A stretch of DNA of 64,000 bases, taken from positions 1 through 64,000 of the forward strand of contig NZ_JHYI01000010.1 of assembly GCF_000621445.1 (NCBI RefSeq), in the 5' to 3' direction. This document shows, piece by piece, positions 52,714 to 61,899 of the stretch; within the stretch, counting starts at the first letter, position 1, and the number at the start of each line of letters is the position of its first letter. The notes below the pieces were generated by a model. The model worked only from the letters and a program-made list of their open reading frames with translations. It searched no databases and was not told the DNA's origin. Made by a program: the position numbers and the translations under genes. The stretch comes from Alkalihalobacillus bogoriensis ATCC BAA-922 (GTDB lineage Bacteria > Bacillota > Bacilli > Bacillales > Bacillaceae_F).

Positions 52714-53838
52714 ATGAATAAAAAGAAAATCGGGATCATCGTTGGTGTCGTTGTGTTAATTTCAACGCTGACATTTTTTGGTGTGTACCGTTCGTTAGCA
52801 GATCAAGCCGTCAGTGTTGAAGTCGAGTCGCCGCAATTGCAAACTATTTCTTCTGAAGTGATGATCCCAGGTACGGTAGAGTTGGAGCACCAACAAATTG
52901 TTTCTTTTTCACCTGAAAAAGGAAGCGATTATAAAGTGCTAGTCGATGTGGATGAGACTGTTGAAGAAGGAACACCGTTAGTGGAATTTCCCAATACTCA
53001 ATACGGCTATGAACTTGAACAAATCAACATTCAAATTGAATCTGGTTATCTTCGTATCAATCAAGTGGAGAAACAGTTAGAGGCTGTAAAAGAACGAAAA
53101 AAAGAGCTTGAAAAAGAAGTTGGAAAAGAAGAAGCGGAAAAAGCGGTTCGAGCAGAAGAAGACCAATTAATACTAGAACGACGAATGGCTAATTTAGACT
53201 TGCGACAAATTCTTCTTCAAAAAGAAGCGCTTGAAGAAAGAGAAGAGGATCATATTGTCACGAGCACGGGAGAAGGAACAGTGTTATCGATTAATGAAGC
53301 AGCATCCGTCTCTACCTTTGAAGGAAATGAAACGATCGTTCACATTGCAAATAAAAATAGTGTCATAATTACAGGACATCTTTCAGAATACGATTCAGTC
53401 CAAGTCAAAGAAGGATTACGTGTCAATATATCGTCCGATGCGATCATTGAGGAGAACTGGAGTGGTGTTATTGATTCGGTTTCTTATTTTCCGAAGTCTA
53501 CTGAACCGCTAGATGGGGGAGCGGCTGTTCAATATCCATTTCAAGTTGCCATTGAAGAAGGTCCTGTTTCAGTATTAAAGCCTGGTATGCAAATGATCAT
53601 GCAAGTTGTCATGGAAGAAAAGGAAGCAGTAACGATTGATATGTCCGCCATTGTACAAGAAGATGGAGAAGATTATGTGTATGTTTATGAGAATGGCATT
53701 ATTAGAAAAGTACCTGTTACGTTAGGGATTGCCGATGGAAACCGAATGGAAGTAAATGGATTATCGGAAGAAGATCGAGTCGTCGTTAATCCAACAAATC
53801 GACTTGTTGATGGAATGGAAGTGAGTCTTCATGATTAA
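52714..53838 (+). CDS. yknX: YknX, HlyD/RND-type membrane fusion subunit
   Basis: 374 aa. Single N-terminal anchor (IGIIVGVVVLISTLTFFGVY), biotinyl-lipoyl-like halves (EVMIPGTVELEHQQIVSFSP; STGEGTVLSINEAASV), a coiled-coil hairpin (about 95-180, rich in E, K, R, Q), then beta-barrel and membrane-proximal domains. Extracellular adaptor of the ABC exporter. Starts 3 bp after yknW and overlaps yknY by 8 bp. Confidence 0.88.
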   Translation: MNKKKIGIIVGVVVLISTLTFFGVYRSLADQAVSVEVESPQLQTISSEVMIPGTVELEHQQIVSFSPEKGSDYKVLVDVDETVEEGTPLVEFPNTQYGYELEQINIQIESGYLRINQVEKQLEAVKERKKELEKEVGKEEAEKAVRAEEDQLILERRMANLDLRQILLQKEALEEREEDHIVTSTGEGTVLSINEAASVSTFEGNETIVHIANKNSVIITGHLSEYDSVQVKEGLRVNISSDAIIEENWSGVIDSVSYFPKSTEPLDGGAAVQYPFQVAIEEGPVSVLKPGMQMIMQVVMEEKEAVTIDMSAIVQEDGEDYVYVYENGIIRKVPVTLGIADGNRMEVNGLSEEDRVVVNPTNRLVDGMEVSLHD

Positions 53839-54520
53839 ACTTCAATCGATTACGAAAACGTATAAATTAGGAGCACAAGATGTTCCAGTATTGAAGGATA
53901 TTTCGTTACAAGTCAATCATGGTGATTTCTTGGCCATTATGGGACCATCGGGGTCAGGGAAATCAACATTAATGAATATAATTGGGTGTTTGGACCGCGC
54001 AACAACTGGCACTTATGAATTGGACGGAGAAAATATAACATCATATAATGAATTTCAATTATCAAAAATCCGAAATCAATCGATTGGGTTTGTGTTTCAA
54101 CAATTTCAATTATTGCCACGATTAACCGCACTCAAAAATGTTGAATTACCAATGGTTTATGCCGGTGTAAAAAAAGCAGAACGTCAAGAAAGAGCGTTAG
54201 AAGCTTTAGAAAAAGTTGGATTGCAAGACCGAGTCCATCATCTTCCGAATGCTTTATCTGGTGGACAAAAACAACGTGTAGCCATAGCAAGAGCGTTAGT
54301 GAATAAGCCGAGTATGATTTTAGCTGATGAACCAACAGGAGCACTAGATACGAAAACGAGCGCGCAAATTATGGATTTATTGACCCAACTAAATGAGGAA
54401 GGTACAACGATATTAATCGTTACGCATGAACAGGAAGTGGCTGACTATACAAAATCAACGATTGTCGTTCGAGATGGTGTTATTGTTGAACAACAAAATG
54501 GGCAAGGGTTATCGATATGA
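53831..54520 (+). CDS. yknY: YknY, ABC transporter ATPase
   Basis: 229 aa, MacB-type ATPase: Walker A GPSGSGKSTLMNIIG, Q-loop FVFQQFQLLPRL, signature LSGGQKQRVAIARAL, Walker B MILADEPTGALD, switch His in IVTHEQEVADY. Drives YknZ. Overlaps yknX by 8 bp and yknZ by 4 bp (ATGA). Confidence 0.92.
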   Translation: MIKLQSITKTYKLGAQDVPVLKDISLQVNHGDFLAIMGPSGSGKSTLMNIIGCLDRATTGTYELDGENITSYNEFQLSKIRNQSIGFVFQQFQLLPRLTALKNVELPMVYAGVKKAERQERALEALEKVGLQDRVHHLPNALSGGQKQRVAIARALVNKPSMILADEPTGALDTKTSAQIMDLLTQLNEEGTTILIVTHEQEVADYTKSTIVVRDGVIVEQQNGQGLSI

Positions 54521-55710
54521 GTATACTCGAAAATATTTTCATGGCATTACAGTCCATTAAAGCTCATAAAATGCGGTCAGTATTAACGATGCTAGGGGTT
54601 ATTATTGGTGTTGCGGCTGTCATTATCGTCGTGGCTATCGGACAAGGTGGAGAAGCGATGCTAACAGCGGAGCTCGCTGGAGAAGATAATACGATCGAAG
54701 TCTTTTATGTTCCGACTGATGACGATATGATGGATCCTAATTTTTCTTATAGTTCTGTATTTACATTGGAAGATATTAAAAACTTGCAAGAGATTCCTGA
54801 AGTGAAAAATGTCGTCACATCAAGTTATGAGTTTAGTCCGGTACGATACAGGACAGAGTCATTTGATGCTCGGGTCACGGGTGTAAATGAAGGCTATTTA
54901 CAAGTGTATTCTTTTGAATTGGCAGAAGGTGTTTCTTTTACACAAGCTGATTTTTTTGGAGCTAGAAGAACAGCAATCATTTCAAAAACTGTAGAAGAAG
55001 AATTATTTCCGGATGAAGAAAGTGCGGTAGGTCAGATCATTCGAATCGGTCAGCAACCAGTTGAGGTGATTGGTGTCCTTGAACCTCCTTCTGGGATGTT
55101 TGCTTTTGGTTCAAATGAAGTTTTTTTACCATGGTCGACATGGAGAGCAATATTTATGAAGAGTGATGTAAGTCAACTTACATTACAAGCCAATCATCAT
55201 GAAAATTTACAAGTCGTCGGTGAAAAAGCAGCAGAAATGTTAAACCGAACAAATAATAAAGAAGATGCTTATCAAGTGATGAATTATGAAGAATTAGCTG
55301 ATATGATCGGTTCGATAACGGGAATTATGACGATGATTATTGGTGGTATCGCTGGTATCTCCCTGTTAGTTGGTGGAATTGGTGTGATGAACATTATGCT
55401 TGTGTCTGTCACAGAAAGAACGAGAGAAATCGGGATAAGAAAAGCATTAGGTGCAACAAAAGGGCAAATTCTTTTTCAATTTCTCGTCGAATCCGTCATT
55501 TTGACTTTAATTGGGGGAATGATCGGAATTTTGCTTGGGATTGGAATATCCTCATTAGTTTCGTTTTTTGCCGGCTGGCCATCTTTAGTTTCTGTACCGG
55601 TTATCATCGGTGGCCTATTATTTTCCATGTTCATTGGCATTATCTTTGGTTTATTACCTGCTAGTAAAGCGGCCAAGCTTGACCCGATTGATTCTCTTCG
55701 TTATGAATAA
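54517..55710 (+). CDS. yknZ: YknZ, MacB-type ABC permease
   Basis: 397 aa. Helix 1 after IFMALQSIKAHKMRSVLTML, a large extracytoplasmic MacB-PCD domain (about 45-265), then three helices of the FtsX domain with GGIGVMNIMLVSVTERTREI then GIRKALGATKG and a C-terminal GLLPASKAAKLDPIDSLRYE. Completes the exporter. No clear terminator directly after it. Confidence 0.9.
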   Translation: MSILENIFMALQSIKAHKMRSVLTMLGVIIGVAAVIIVVAIGQGGEAMLTAELAGEDNTIEVFYVPTDDDMMDPNFSYSSVFTLEDIKNLQEIPEVKNVVTSSYEFSPVRYRTESFDARVTGVNEGYLQVYSFELAEGVSFTQADFFGARRTAIISKTVEEELFPDEESAVGQIIRIGQQPVEVIGVLEPPSGMFAFGSNEVFLPWSTWRAIFMKSDVSQLTLQANHHENLQVVGEKAAEMLNRTNNKEDAYQVMNYEELADMIGSITGIMTMIIGGIAGISLLVGGIGVMNIMLVSVTERTREIGIRKALGATKGQILFQFLVESVILTLIGGMIGILLGIGISSLVSFFAGWPSLVSVPVIIGGLLFSMFIGIIFGLLPASKAAKLDPIDSLRYE

Positions 55711-55805
55711 TCAAAAAGTAAAGTGGTAAAAAAAGTTGTCTTCTTTCTTTACGAATGTTTTTTTCTCTTTGAGAAAAAAATAATCTCGGAAGGAGGGATG
55801 ACATC

Positions 55806-56036
55806 ATGACTCAAAATCAACAACCGAAACCAGATGACAGAAGTGACAATGTAGAAAAACTTCAAGAAATGGTTCAAAACACTATAGAAAATATTGAGGA
55901 ATCAGAGGAAACGTTAAAATATACTGATTCTGAACAAGAGCGTCAAAATATCGAGGCGAAAAACGCTCGCCGCGAAGATTCAATTCAAGCGATGAGAGCT
56001 GAAATAAAAGATGAGGCTCATGACCGACAACAATAA
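55806..56036 (+). CDS. tlp: Small acid-soluble spore protein Tlp
   Basis: 76 aa, almost all helical and polar: KPDDRSDNVEKLQEMVQNTI then ENIEESEETL, and NARREDSIQAMRAEIKDEAH. This is the Tlp (thioredoxin-like, minor spore protein) signature; expressed in the forespore in B. subtilis. Start ATG 55806 follows AAGGAGGGAT. Terminator downstream. No clear sigma-G box seen. Confidence 0.9.
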   Translation: MTQNQQPKPDDRSDNVEKLQEMVQNTIENIEESEETLKYTDSEQERQNIEAKNARREDSIQAMRAEIKDEAHDRQQ

Positions 56037-56046
56037 TCAATATGAG

Positions 56047-56092
56047 AAACGGATTGATGTTCTTAGTTGAACATGGAATCCGTTTTTTTTGT
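56047..56092 (+). terminator. Terminator of tlp
   Basis: AAACGGATT (56047-56055) pairs with AATCCGTTT (56077-56085), with an inner ATGTTC/GAACAT stem, then eight T. Confidence 0.9.
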
Positions 56093-56237
56093 GTTCTTTT
56101 GCATTTGTTGATTTTTTTCAAGAATAAAATTTAATTTGAAACAAAACCTACGGATAGAATTGGCATGCTTTTTCTGGTGTAGAGAATTTCAAAATTCGGA
56201 AAAAGCCAATTGAAAAGAATAAGAAAAGGAGAAAACA

Positions 56238-57293
56238 ATGATTACAAAAACAAAAAAACTTGCAATTTCTATGTTGATGTTTACGTTGCTTTTTTCGGGT
56301 TTACATTTGGCAAATGTAAATGCAGCGCCAGTAGAAAGAGTACCAAATGCTGGAGTAGCGATTAATGGAACAATGGTGAACGGAATTAATCCGATTCGAA
56401 TTGATGGTGTTTATTTTCTACCCTTTGTTGATATTGCCAATATTCTAGGTTACAAACATATTCAATTTGAATCTGCGACAAAAACATACCAAACAACAGA
56501 TGGATCAACAACGGTTCGCATTACAATGGGGGGCACAAGAGCAAGGAGAGGGGATGAGTTTTTAAATATTCCACCTCCACGTTGGATAAATGAAACGGCT
56601 TATGTTTCTTTAGATGCAGCGAGTGCCATTTTCAATGCAAATATTACATTTAAAGCGGAAAATGGTTCGATTCAAGTTCGAAAGCCAGCAAGTCATTATA
56701 AAGTTCAACCGGGTGATTCACTTTGGTTCATTGCTCAAGCTCACCATACAACCGTAGCGGCATTACGAGAAGCTAATAATTTAACAACTGATATTATTCG
56801 TCCAGGCCAATTATTAGTATTACCAGGACGTGCTCAAACACGAGAAGAAGAACCTGTAAGAGATCGGAATCCAGTACCTAATCCTCCTGCTACACCGCGA
56901 GCTCAATTACAAACAAATATTATCAATGAAGCACAGAAATATATAGGTGCCGGATATAAGTTTGGAGCAACATTAGCGGAAGCGCCACGACTTTTTGACT
57001 GTTCTTCTTATACTCAATTTGTGTTTGCGCAACATGGAATTACAATACCTAGAAATTCTCGTCAGCAGGCAAGTATCGGAACACCTGTGACAAATCTAGA
57101 AGCGGGAGATTTATTATTTTTCACGGATTCAGAACTCTATTCTGATGGACGTATTGGTCATGTTGGGATATATATGGGCAATGGGAATATGATTCATGCT
57201 TCTTCATCTAGAGGCGTTCATATTGTTACGAACGTTATGCAAAATCGTTACTGGAGCCGCAATTATGTGTTTGCTAAACGAGTGATAAATTAA
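56238..57293 (+). CDS. LysM-NlpC/P60 cell-wall hydrolase with stalk-like N-domain
   Basis: 351 aa secreted protein. Signal peptide to about residue 30 (ANVNAA). Residues 35-150 resemble the copper-amine-oxidase-N/stalk domain (GVAINGTMVNGINPIRIDGV, YFLPFVDIANILGY). LysM at about 155-200 (HYKVQPGDSLWFIAQAHHTT). A P/R/E-rich linker, then NlpC/P60 (about 230-350) with the catalytic Cys in FDCSSYTQFV, His in GRIGHVGIYMG and third residue in MIHASSSRG. A D,L-endopeptidase that cuts peptidoglycan stem peptides. Start ATG 56238 follows AAAAGGAG. Confidence 0.9.
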   Translation: MITKTKKLAISMLMFTLLFSGLHLANVNAAPVERVPNAGVAINGTMVNGINPIRIDGVYFLPFVDIANILGYKHIQFESATKTYQTTDGSTTVRITMGGTRARRGDEFLNIPPPRWINETAYVSLDAASAIFNANITFKAENGSIQVRKPASHYKVQPGDSLWFIAQAHHTTVAALREANNLTTDIIRPGQLLVLPGRAQTREEEPVRDRNPVPNPPATPRAQLQTNIINEAQKYIGAGYKFGATLAEAPRLFDCSSYTQFVFAQHGITIPRNSRQQASIGTPVTNLEAGDLLFFTDSELYSDGRIGHVGIYMGNGNMIHASSSRGVHIVTNVMQNRYWSRNYVFAKRVIN

Positions 57294-57299
57294 AGGAGT

Positions 57300-57341
57300 G
57301 AAAAGCATCTACGTCATAGCTACGTTAGATGCTTTTCCATT
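57300..57341 (+). terminator. Terminator of the wall hydrolase gene
   Basis: AAAAGCATCTACGT and ACGTTAGATGCTTTT form a long stem (57301-57336). Confidence 0.85.
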
Positions 57342-57410
57342 TTAAAATGGCTAAGGCATGTTTATATGTTTATAATAGAGAGTAACATCGTCCAAAATGG
57401 GGGAGAAAGT

Positions 57411-58409
57411 ATGGATTATAAAGAAGAGCAACAATTTAACGAGATTTATGAGGAAGAAATGAATGAAATTAACGCGCAACTTGATAAAGAAATAGTCTTT
57501 GCGCTCATTGGTGATGTGAATGCCGGTAAGTCGTCAACCGTCAACCAGTTACTTGGAGAAATCGTTGCTCCTGTGGGGGCACAACCTGGTGAGACCGTCA
57601 TGGTGAAAAAATATAAATATAAAGATAAAATCGTTTTTGTTGATACACCAGGGTTAGATGATATAGAAACAAACCATTCCGAACAAACACTTTCTTTTTA
57701 TAAAGAAGCCGACATCGTCTTGTTTTTCTTAAACGCTGCAGGAACAGTTTTTTCTGAAGGTGAAAAAAAGTTATTTGATATTATAACAAAGGTAAACAAG
57801 AAAGTGCTTATTGTTTTAAATAAAATTGATGCGGCTGATGATATTCCATTACTCGTAAAGTATGTTCAAGACCATACGAATTATCAGTATAAAGTTATTC
57901 CGATTTCGTCTAGAACGAATGAAAATATGGACATGCTCAGAAACGCCATTTTAGATATTCTCCACGAGGAAAAAAAAGATATTTTATTCGCTAAGCATTT
58001 AAAAGAAAAAGGAAAAACCGCGAATAAATGGATTATAGCTGCTGCAAGCTCGGCCTCTGCTGTAGGTGCATTGCCATTACCCGGTTCTGATATTGTACCG
58101 ATAACTAGCATTCAAGTCGGTCTTATGGTGCGTTTAGCGACATTATATGATAAACCAATAACAAAAAAACGGGCAAAAGAAATGGCCATTGCGTCTGTCA
58201 CAGGCAACATTGGTCAAAGTCTCTTTCGCCAAGTTATAAAATTGTTTCCAGGTGCTGGTTCTGTTGTAGGTGCCAGTGTAGCTGGAAGTGTAACGCTTGC
58301 CCTTGGATATGGAATTAAATACGCTTACGAACAAGATATAGAACTTGATGTGAAAAGCCTATCACTTATATTAGAAAAGCTAAAACAAAAAAAGCTGCCG
58401 CAAGCTTAG
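57411..58409 (+). CDS. Dynamin/Era-like GTPase with DUF697-type membrane tail
   Basis: 332 aa. GTPase domain: G1 LIGDVNAGKSSTVN, G3 FVDTPGLDD, G4 VLNKIDAADD, G5-like PISSRTNEN. Then a DUF697-like C-terminal region with glycine-rich hydrophobic segments (WIIAAASSASAVGALPLPGS then DIVPITSIQ; VGASVAGSVTLALGYGIKYA) that probably insert in the membrane. Role unknown; related proteins act in membrane or ion-stress processes. ATG 57411 follows GGGGGAG; a longer upstream frame has no signal. Confidence 0.8.
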   Translation: MDYKEEQQFNEIYEEEMNEINAQLDKEIVFALIGDVNAGKSSTVNQLLGEIVAPVGAQPGETVMVKKYKYKDKIVFVDTPGLDDIETNHSEQTLSFYKEADIVLFFLNAAGTVFSEGEKKLFDIITKVNKKVLIVLNKIDAADDIPLLVKYVQDHTNYQYKVIPISSRTNENMDMLRNAILDILHEEKKDILFAKHLKEKGKTANKWIIAAASSASAVGALPLPGSDIVPITSIQVGLMVRLATLYDKPITKKRAKEMAIASVTGNIGQSLFRQVIKLFPGAGSVVGASVAGSVTLALGYGIKYAYEQDIELDVKSLSLILEKLKQKKLPQA

Positions 58410-58425
58410 TAAATTTTTTAAATGC

Positions 58426-58491
58426 TACGTGTTATTAATGGAGAGGTGGTATGATATTCACGTATACCATCTTACATATTAATAACACGTA
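58426..58491. repeat. 14-bp perfect inverted repeat between convergent genes
   Basis: TACGTGTTATTAAT (58426-58439) and ATTAATAACACGTA (58478-58491), with a nested GGTGGTAT/ATACCATC pair. It covers the last codons of the minus-strand gene. No T-run; could act as a weak two-way terminator or RNA stabiliser. Confidence 0.7.
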
Positions 58492-58810
58492 ATACACCTA
58501 ATATGACTGTTCCGACACTTAAACAAGTTCCAATCATCCATTTTATCATTGTAATTTGAATTTGTTTTGTAACATTATTGACATCTGTTTCGGTCATAAA
58601 TCGTTTTGACTGTAGTGTGGAATAGATGATTGACTCGACATCTTCTTTGGAGACAAAGTCATCAGATTTATTTTGTTCGTTAATAATAACTTTTACTGCA
58701 TTGACATCCGGTTTGGAGTCGATTCTAGCTTCAAGTGAGTTTAAATCATTTCTTAATTCTTCAAGTCTAACTTTCAATGCTTTTATCTCTTCTTCTCTTG
58801 AAGGATACAT
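58472..58810 (-). CDS. Coiled-coil protein with C-terminal membrane anchor
   Basis: 112 aa from ATG 58810 (after GGGGTGGGG); a longer start (13 residues more) would place that signal inside the gene. A coiled coil (about 3-40: REEEIKALKVRLEELRNDLN) is followed by a polar helical part (VSKEDVESIIYSTL.., TETDVNNVTKQIQI) and one membrane helix at the end (MIGTCLSVGTVILGVLRVI). Tail-anchored; DUF1640-like layout. Convergent with the GTPase gene. Function unknown. Confidence 0.65.
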   Translation of the reverse strand: MYPSREEEIKALKVRLEELRNDLNSLEARIDSKPDVNAVKVIINEQNKSDDFVSKEDVESIIYSTLQSKRFMTETDVNNVTKQIQITMIKWMIGTCLSVGTVILGVLRVINM

Positions 58811-59025
58811 ACTCCCCACCCCTTTTTTACTTGACATAATACAGTATATTTTTTTTTCTTTTTTCCGTGTGGACACCAGAACTACATATAATAAATGAAA
58901 ATATATAAATTATAAGCATGAAAAAAAGAAAAATAAATAAACTTTATGAAAAGGCTTACATTTTCTGAATTTTCTTATATTATAATAGTAAGCAAAGAAT
59001 ATGCTGATAAAGAGGTGGTTAAAAC

Positions 59026-59463
59026 ATGCAAACGAAAAAATATCATCACTTATCAATACATGTAGAAAAAAAACAGTTAGATCAATTGATTCGAAATGTG
59101 TTAGCCGATGATTTTCGTATTTTTTGGGGATTTAACAGTGGTAAAATGATTTTAAATATTTATAACACAACATCAAACAATCAGTTATCATTTCTACGTC
59201 ATAAAGGGTATTTAGAATTGACATATGCTGAACTTAATTGCCAAGATATTTTATCGCATTTAAATCATCAAATTAGCTTCTTATATAAAGTAGAGCAAGA
59301 ACATGAAGAAAATCAAAAGCAACAACATAATGAGGTGTATGAACGAATTGATTTTTATTTATCGGAATTGCACGACTGTATGAATAAAGATGATCAAAAA
59401 CGTGTGACAGAAATTAAAGAAAAATTGCTGATATTACATGAACAACTAGAAAAAGTAACATAA
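59026..59463 (+). CDS. Cytosolic protein, possibly with a C-terminal IDEAL-like segment
   Basis: 145 aa. N-terminal 75 residues are a small alpha/beta domain (HHLSIHVEKKQLDQLI.., FWGFNSGKMILNIYNTTSNN); the C-terminal helices read YERIDFYLSELHDCMNKDDQ KRVTEI, loosely like the IDEAL motif of Bacillus adaptor proteins. I do not recognise the family with certainty. Start ATG 59026 follows AGAGGTGG. Terminator directly after. Confidence 0.55.
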   Translation: MQTKKYHHLSIHVEKKQLDQLIRNVLADDFRIFWGFNSGKMILNIYNTTSNNQLSFLRHKGYLELTYAELNCQDILSHLNHQISFLYKVEQEHEENQKQQHNEVYERIDFYLSELHDCMNKDDQKRVTEIKEKLLILHEQLEKVT

Positions 59464-59511
59464 TGAAAGAGGTACAAAAGTTCAATATGAATTTTTGTAC
59501 CTCTTTTTTTA
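59464..59511 (+). terminator. Intrinsic terminator
   Basis: AAAGAGGTACAAAA (59466-59479) pairs with TTTTGTACCTCTTT (59493-59506), then more T. Confidence 0.92.
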
Positions 59512-59577
59512 CTTTTATTCCCTGCTATAGTTCTTCGTTTTAACATCATAATAAAAGCAAAAAGGAGATTTAAAAAC

Positions 59578-60525
59578 ATGAAAAAACAATGGTTAGGTTT
59601 AGTATTTTGCAGCTTCCTTTTCTTGCTCATCGGATGTAATGGTGATCAAGCATTGGATGCAGATAATGATGGAGTTATTGAAGGGGACCGTGTTCGTTAT
59701 GGACAAATCTCGAGCGAAGCAACAGATTTATCAAGTGACGATTTTCCTCACACAAAAGCAGTACAAATTCAACATGCGAAATATGATTTTACGGTTTCCA
59801 ATGATGCATCAAACCAAATTACTGTTCAATTGCCAGACCGTCAAATTCAATTAACAAAAGAACAGATTGCACAAAGGCTTCCTGGGAATATTTCACAACG
59901 CTTACCGGATGGTGATAGAAACTTAACACCTGAAGATATAGCAAGACTATTGCCAGAAAGATTATCTACAGAAGAAATCACAACAAGGTTACGCCAAAAT
60001 CGTGCACAACCAGAAGAAGGAGCGCAACAACCAACAGATCAACAAAGGGAGGCACAACCAGCAGAGCACCCACAAAAAGAACAGGTTGAACAAACACCAA
60101 CAGAAACTGAACAAGTACCTGAGCAACAGCAAGGGGAAGGACAAGAAATTTCTGCAATTGAAAGGCAAGTCATCGATTTAACAAATGCAGAAAGAAGACG
60201 TAATGGATTATCAGATTTACAAGCGGATACGAGTTTAAGCCATGTAGCCCGCCAAAAATCAAAGGATATGCAAGCAAATAATTACTTCTCTCATACAAGT
60301 CCGACATATGGTTCTCCTTTTGATATGATGAGAGATTTTGGGATTGAATATCGAGGAGCAGCGGAAAACATTGCGCAAGGACAAAGGTCAGCCGAAGAAG
60401 TTGTACAAGCTTGGATGAATAGTGAAGGACATCGAGCCAATATCATGAACGGGAATTTCACTCATATTGGTGTCGGTTATACAGAAAACGGACATTACTG
60501 GACACAAATGTTCATTACTAAATAA
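59578..60525 (+). CDS. CAP-domain lipoprotein (YkwD-like)
   Basis: 315 aa. Lipobox LIGC (Cys about 20). Residues 30-130 unrecognised, with short repeats QRLPGNISQRLPDGDR and RLLPERLSTEEITTRLRQ. A Q/E/P-rich linker (about 140-195), then a CAP/SCP domain (200-315): VIDLTNAERRRNGLSDLQAD, SHVARQKSKDMQANNYFSHT, ENIAQGQRSAEEVVQAWMNS, GHRANIMNGNFTHIGVGYTE. As in YkwD and similar proteins of Bacillus, secreted with unknown activity; anchored to the membrane here. Start ATG 59578 after AAGGAG. Confidence 0.88.
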   Translation: MKKQWLGLVFCSFLFLLIGCNGDQALDADNDGVIEGDRVRYGQISSEATDLSSDDFPHTKAVQIQHAKYDFTVSNDASNQITVQLPDRQIQLTKEQIAQRLPGNISQRLPDGDRNLTPEDIARLLPERLSTEEITTRLRQNRAQPEEGAQQPTDQQREAQPAEHPQKEQVEQTPTETEQVPEQQQGEGQEISAIERQVIDLTNAERRRNGLSDLQADTSLSHVARQKSKDMQANNYFSHTSPTYGSPFDMMRDFGIEYRGAAENIAQGQRSAEEVVQAWMNSEGHRANIMNGNFTHIGVGYTENGHYWTQMFITK

Positions 60526-60527
60526 AA

Positions 60528-60580
60528 AAACAGACTATCGATTGATATGATGAAATCGATAGTCTGTTTTTTTTTTTTTG
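60528..60580 (+). terminator. Terminator of the CAP lipoprotein gene
   Basis: AAACAGACTATCGATT and AATCGATAGTCTGTTT (60528-60569) make a 16-bp stem, followed by twelve or more T. Confidence 0.92.
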
Positions 60581-60592
60581 CTGGGCCAGTTT

Positions 60593-60611
60593 TAACGGAA
60601 TATATGTCCGG
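60593..60611. repeat. Solitary core of the CGGACATATGTTCCG family
   Basis: TAACGGAATATATGTCCGG, one inverted core without partners. The rest of 60612-60930 is A/T rich and I see no gene in it; a TTGACA at 60808 lacks a good -10 box. Confidence 0.6.
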
Positions 60612-60930
60612 AAAGTTTCACCCTTAAATTAAAAAAATTTCACGTACCGTATTAGGATTTTTTCTAAACATGATAATTACAAATGAATGTCTAGGGAAAA
60701 TAGATGGATGTTGGTTTGTTATTCCTTTATTTTATGTTTCATTTTTTATTCGCTTTTGTGTATTCTTTTGATTTTGCCATTGCTCAAAAAAAGCTCATCA
60801 TTCTACATTGACATAATGATATATGTATCACGTAAAAGATAAAGAAATTTGCTTTTATATCGATGATTAAGAATAATTTGGCCAAGTTAATAAAAAATAA
60901 CGAGGAAAATAGAAAAAGGGAGATGACAAT

Positions 60931-61797
60931 GTGAAAGCAAATGCTTATCAAATTAGTCTTGTTGTGCTTTTCATGATGGTTAGTTTTATTCCAACTGTAT
61001 ATGGAATCGAACAAGAAACAACAGATGTGGAACAACAGTGGTGGTGGAAGGATGACAAAAACAGTTCAAATCGCCAAAACGAGGAATTACCACAACCAGA
61101 AGGGGGTTCAGAATATACAGGAAGATTGAGAAATCCTGTATCAAATATCATACTACAACAAAAATACCCTGATACGGTTGTATTACGTGGGGATACAACT
61201 CAATTACAAGTTGCCTTAACATTTGACGATGGACCAGATCCGCGATTTACCCCGCAGGTATTAGATATTCTTAACCAATATAATGTTCCAGCAACTTTCT
61301 TTGTAATGGGAGCCAGAGCAGAAGTTTATCCTGATATAGTAAGAAGAATGGTGGAGGAAGGCCATATTGTCGGAAATCATACATATTGGCATCCGAATTT
61401 AGTTGAACAAGCCGATGTAGCTGTTCTTGAACGAGAAGTAAACCAAACTGAAGATTTATTAGAAAATATGATTGGTTATAGAACGAAATTGTTTCGTGCT
61501 CCATATGGGTTTTTATATGAGGAATTAGTCGAAAAGTTAGCTGAAATGAATTATTCAGTTATTGGCTGGTCTGTGGATTCGTTAGATTGGCGTGAATTAC
61601 CATCCCAAGATACAGCTTTTAATGTATTGAGTAATGTTGAACCGGGTTCGATTATTTTAATGCATGATGGTGGAGATTGGGATGCAGACCGTACGAGTAC
61701 AATTGAAGCGTTACATCAAATTATTCCAGCTTTACAGCAACAGGGGTTTGAGTTTGTTACTGTTCCCGAGTTAGTAGGAATTCCTTACCAAAAATAA
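60931..61797 (+). CDS. Secreted polysaccharide deacetylase
   Basis: 288 aa. Signal peptide to about residue 25. A W/E-rich linker (VEQQWWWKDD), then a complete NodB domain (about 92-285): ALTFDDGPDPRFTPQVLDIL (motif 1), GNHTYWHPNL (His-x(3)-His zinc ligands), FRAPYGFLYEE (motif 3), VIGWSVDSLDW (motif 4), SIILMHDGGDW (motif 5). Removes N-acetyl groups from peptidoglycan, chitin-type or exopolysaccharide GlcNAc. GTG start at 60931 follows AAAGGGAGATG. Confidence 0.9.
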   Translation: MKANAYQISLVVLFMMVSFIPTVYGIEQETTDVEQQWWWKDDKNSSNRQNEELPQPEGGSEYTGRLRNPVSNIILQQKYPDTVVLRGDTTQLQVALTFDDGPDPRFTPQVLDILNQYNVPATFFVMGARAEVYPDIVRRMVEEGHIVGNHTYWHPNLVEQADVAVLEREVNQTEDLLENMIGYRTKLFRAPYGFLYEELVEKLAEMNYSVIGWSVDSLDWRELPSQDTAFNVLSNVEPGSIILMHDGGDWDADRTSTIEALHQIIPALQQQGFEFVTVPELVGIPYQK

Positions 61798-61899
61798 ATG
61801 TGAGCTATAAAACATTCATTTTTCATAATTACTATATAATCATCAAATTGTGTATTTTTTTTGAACAAAATGTTGTATAGTAGATGCAAGAGTATGTGA

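Noticed and set aside
56114-56140. TGAAAC upstream of the wall hydrolase as a second sigma-W promoter
   Set aside because: No CGTA at 16-17 bases downstream.
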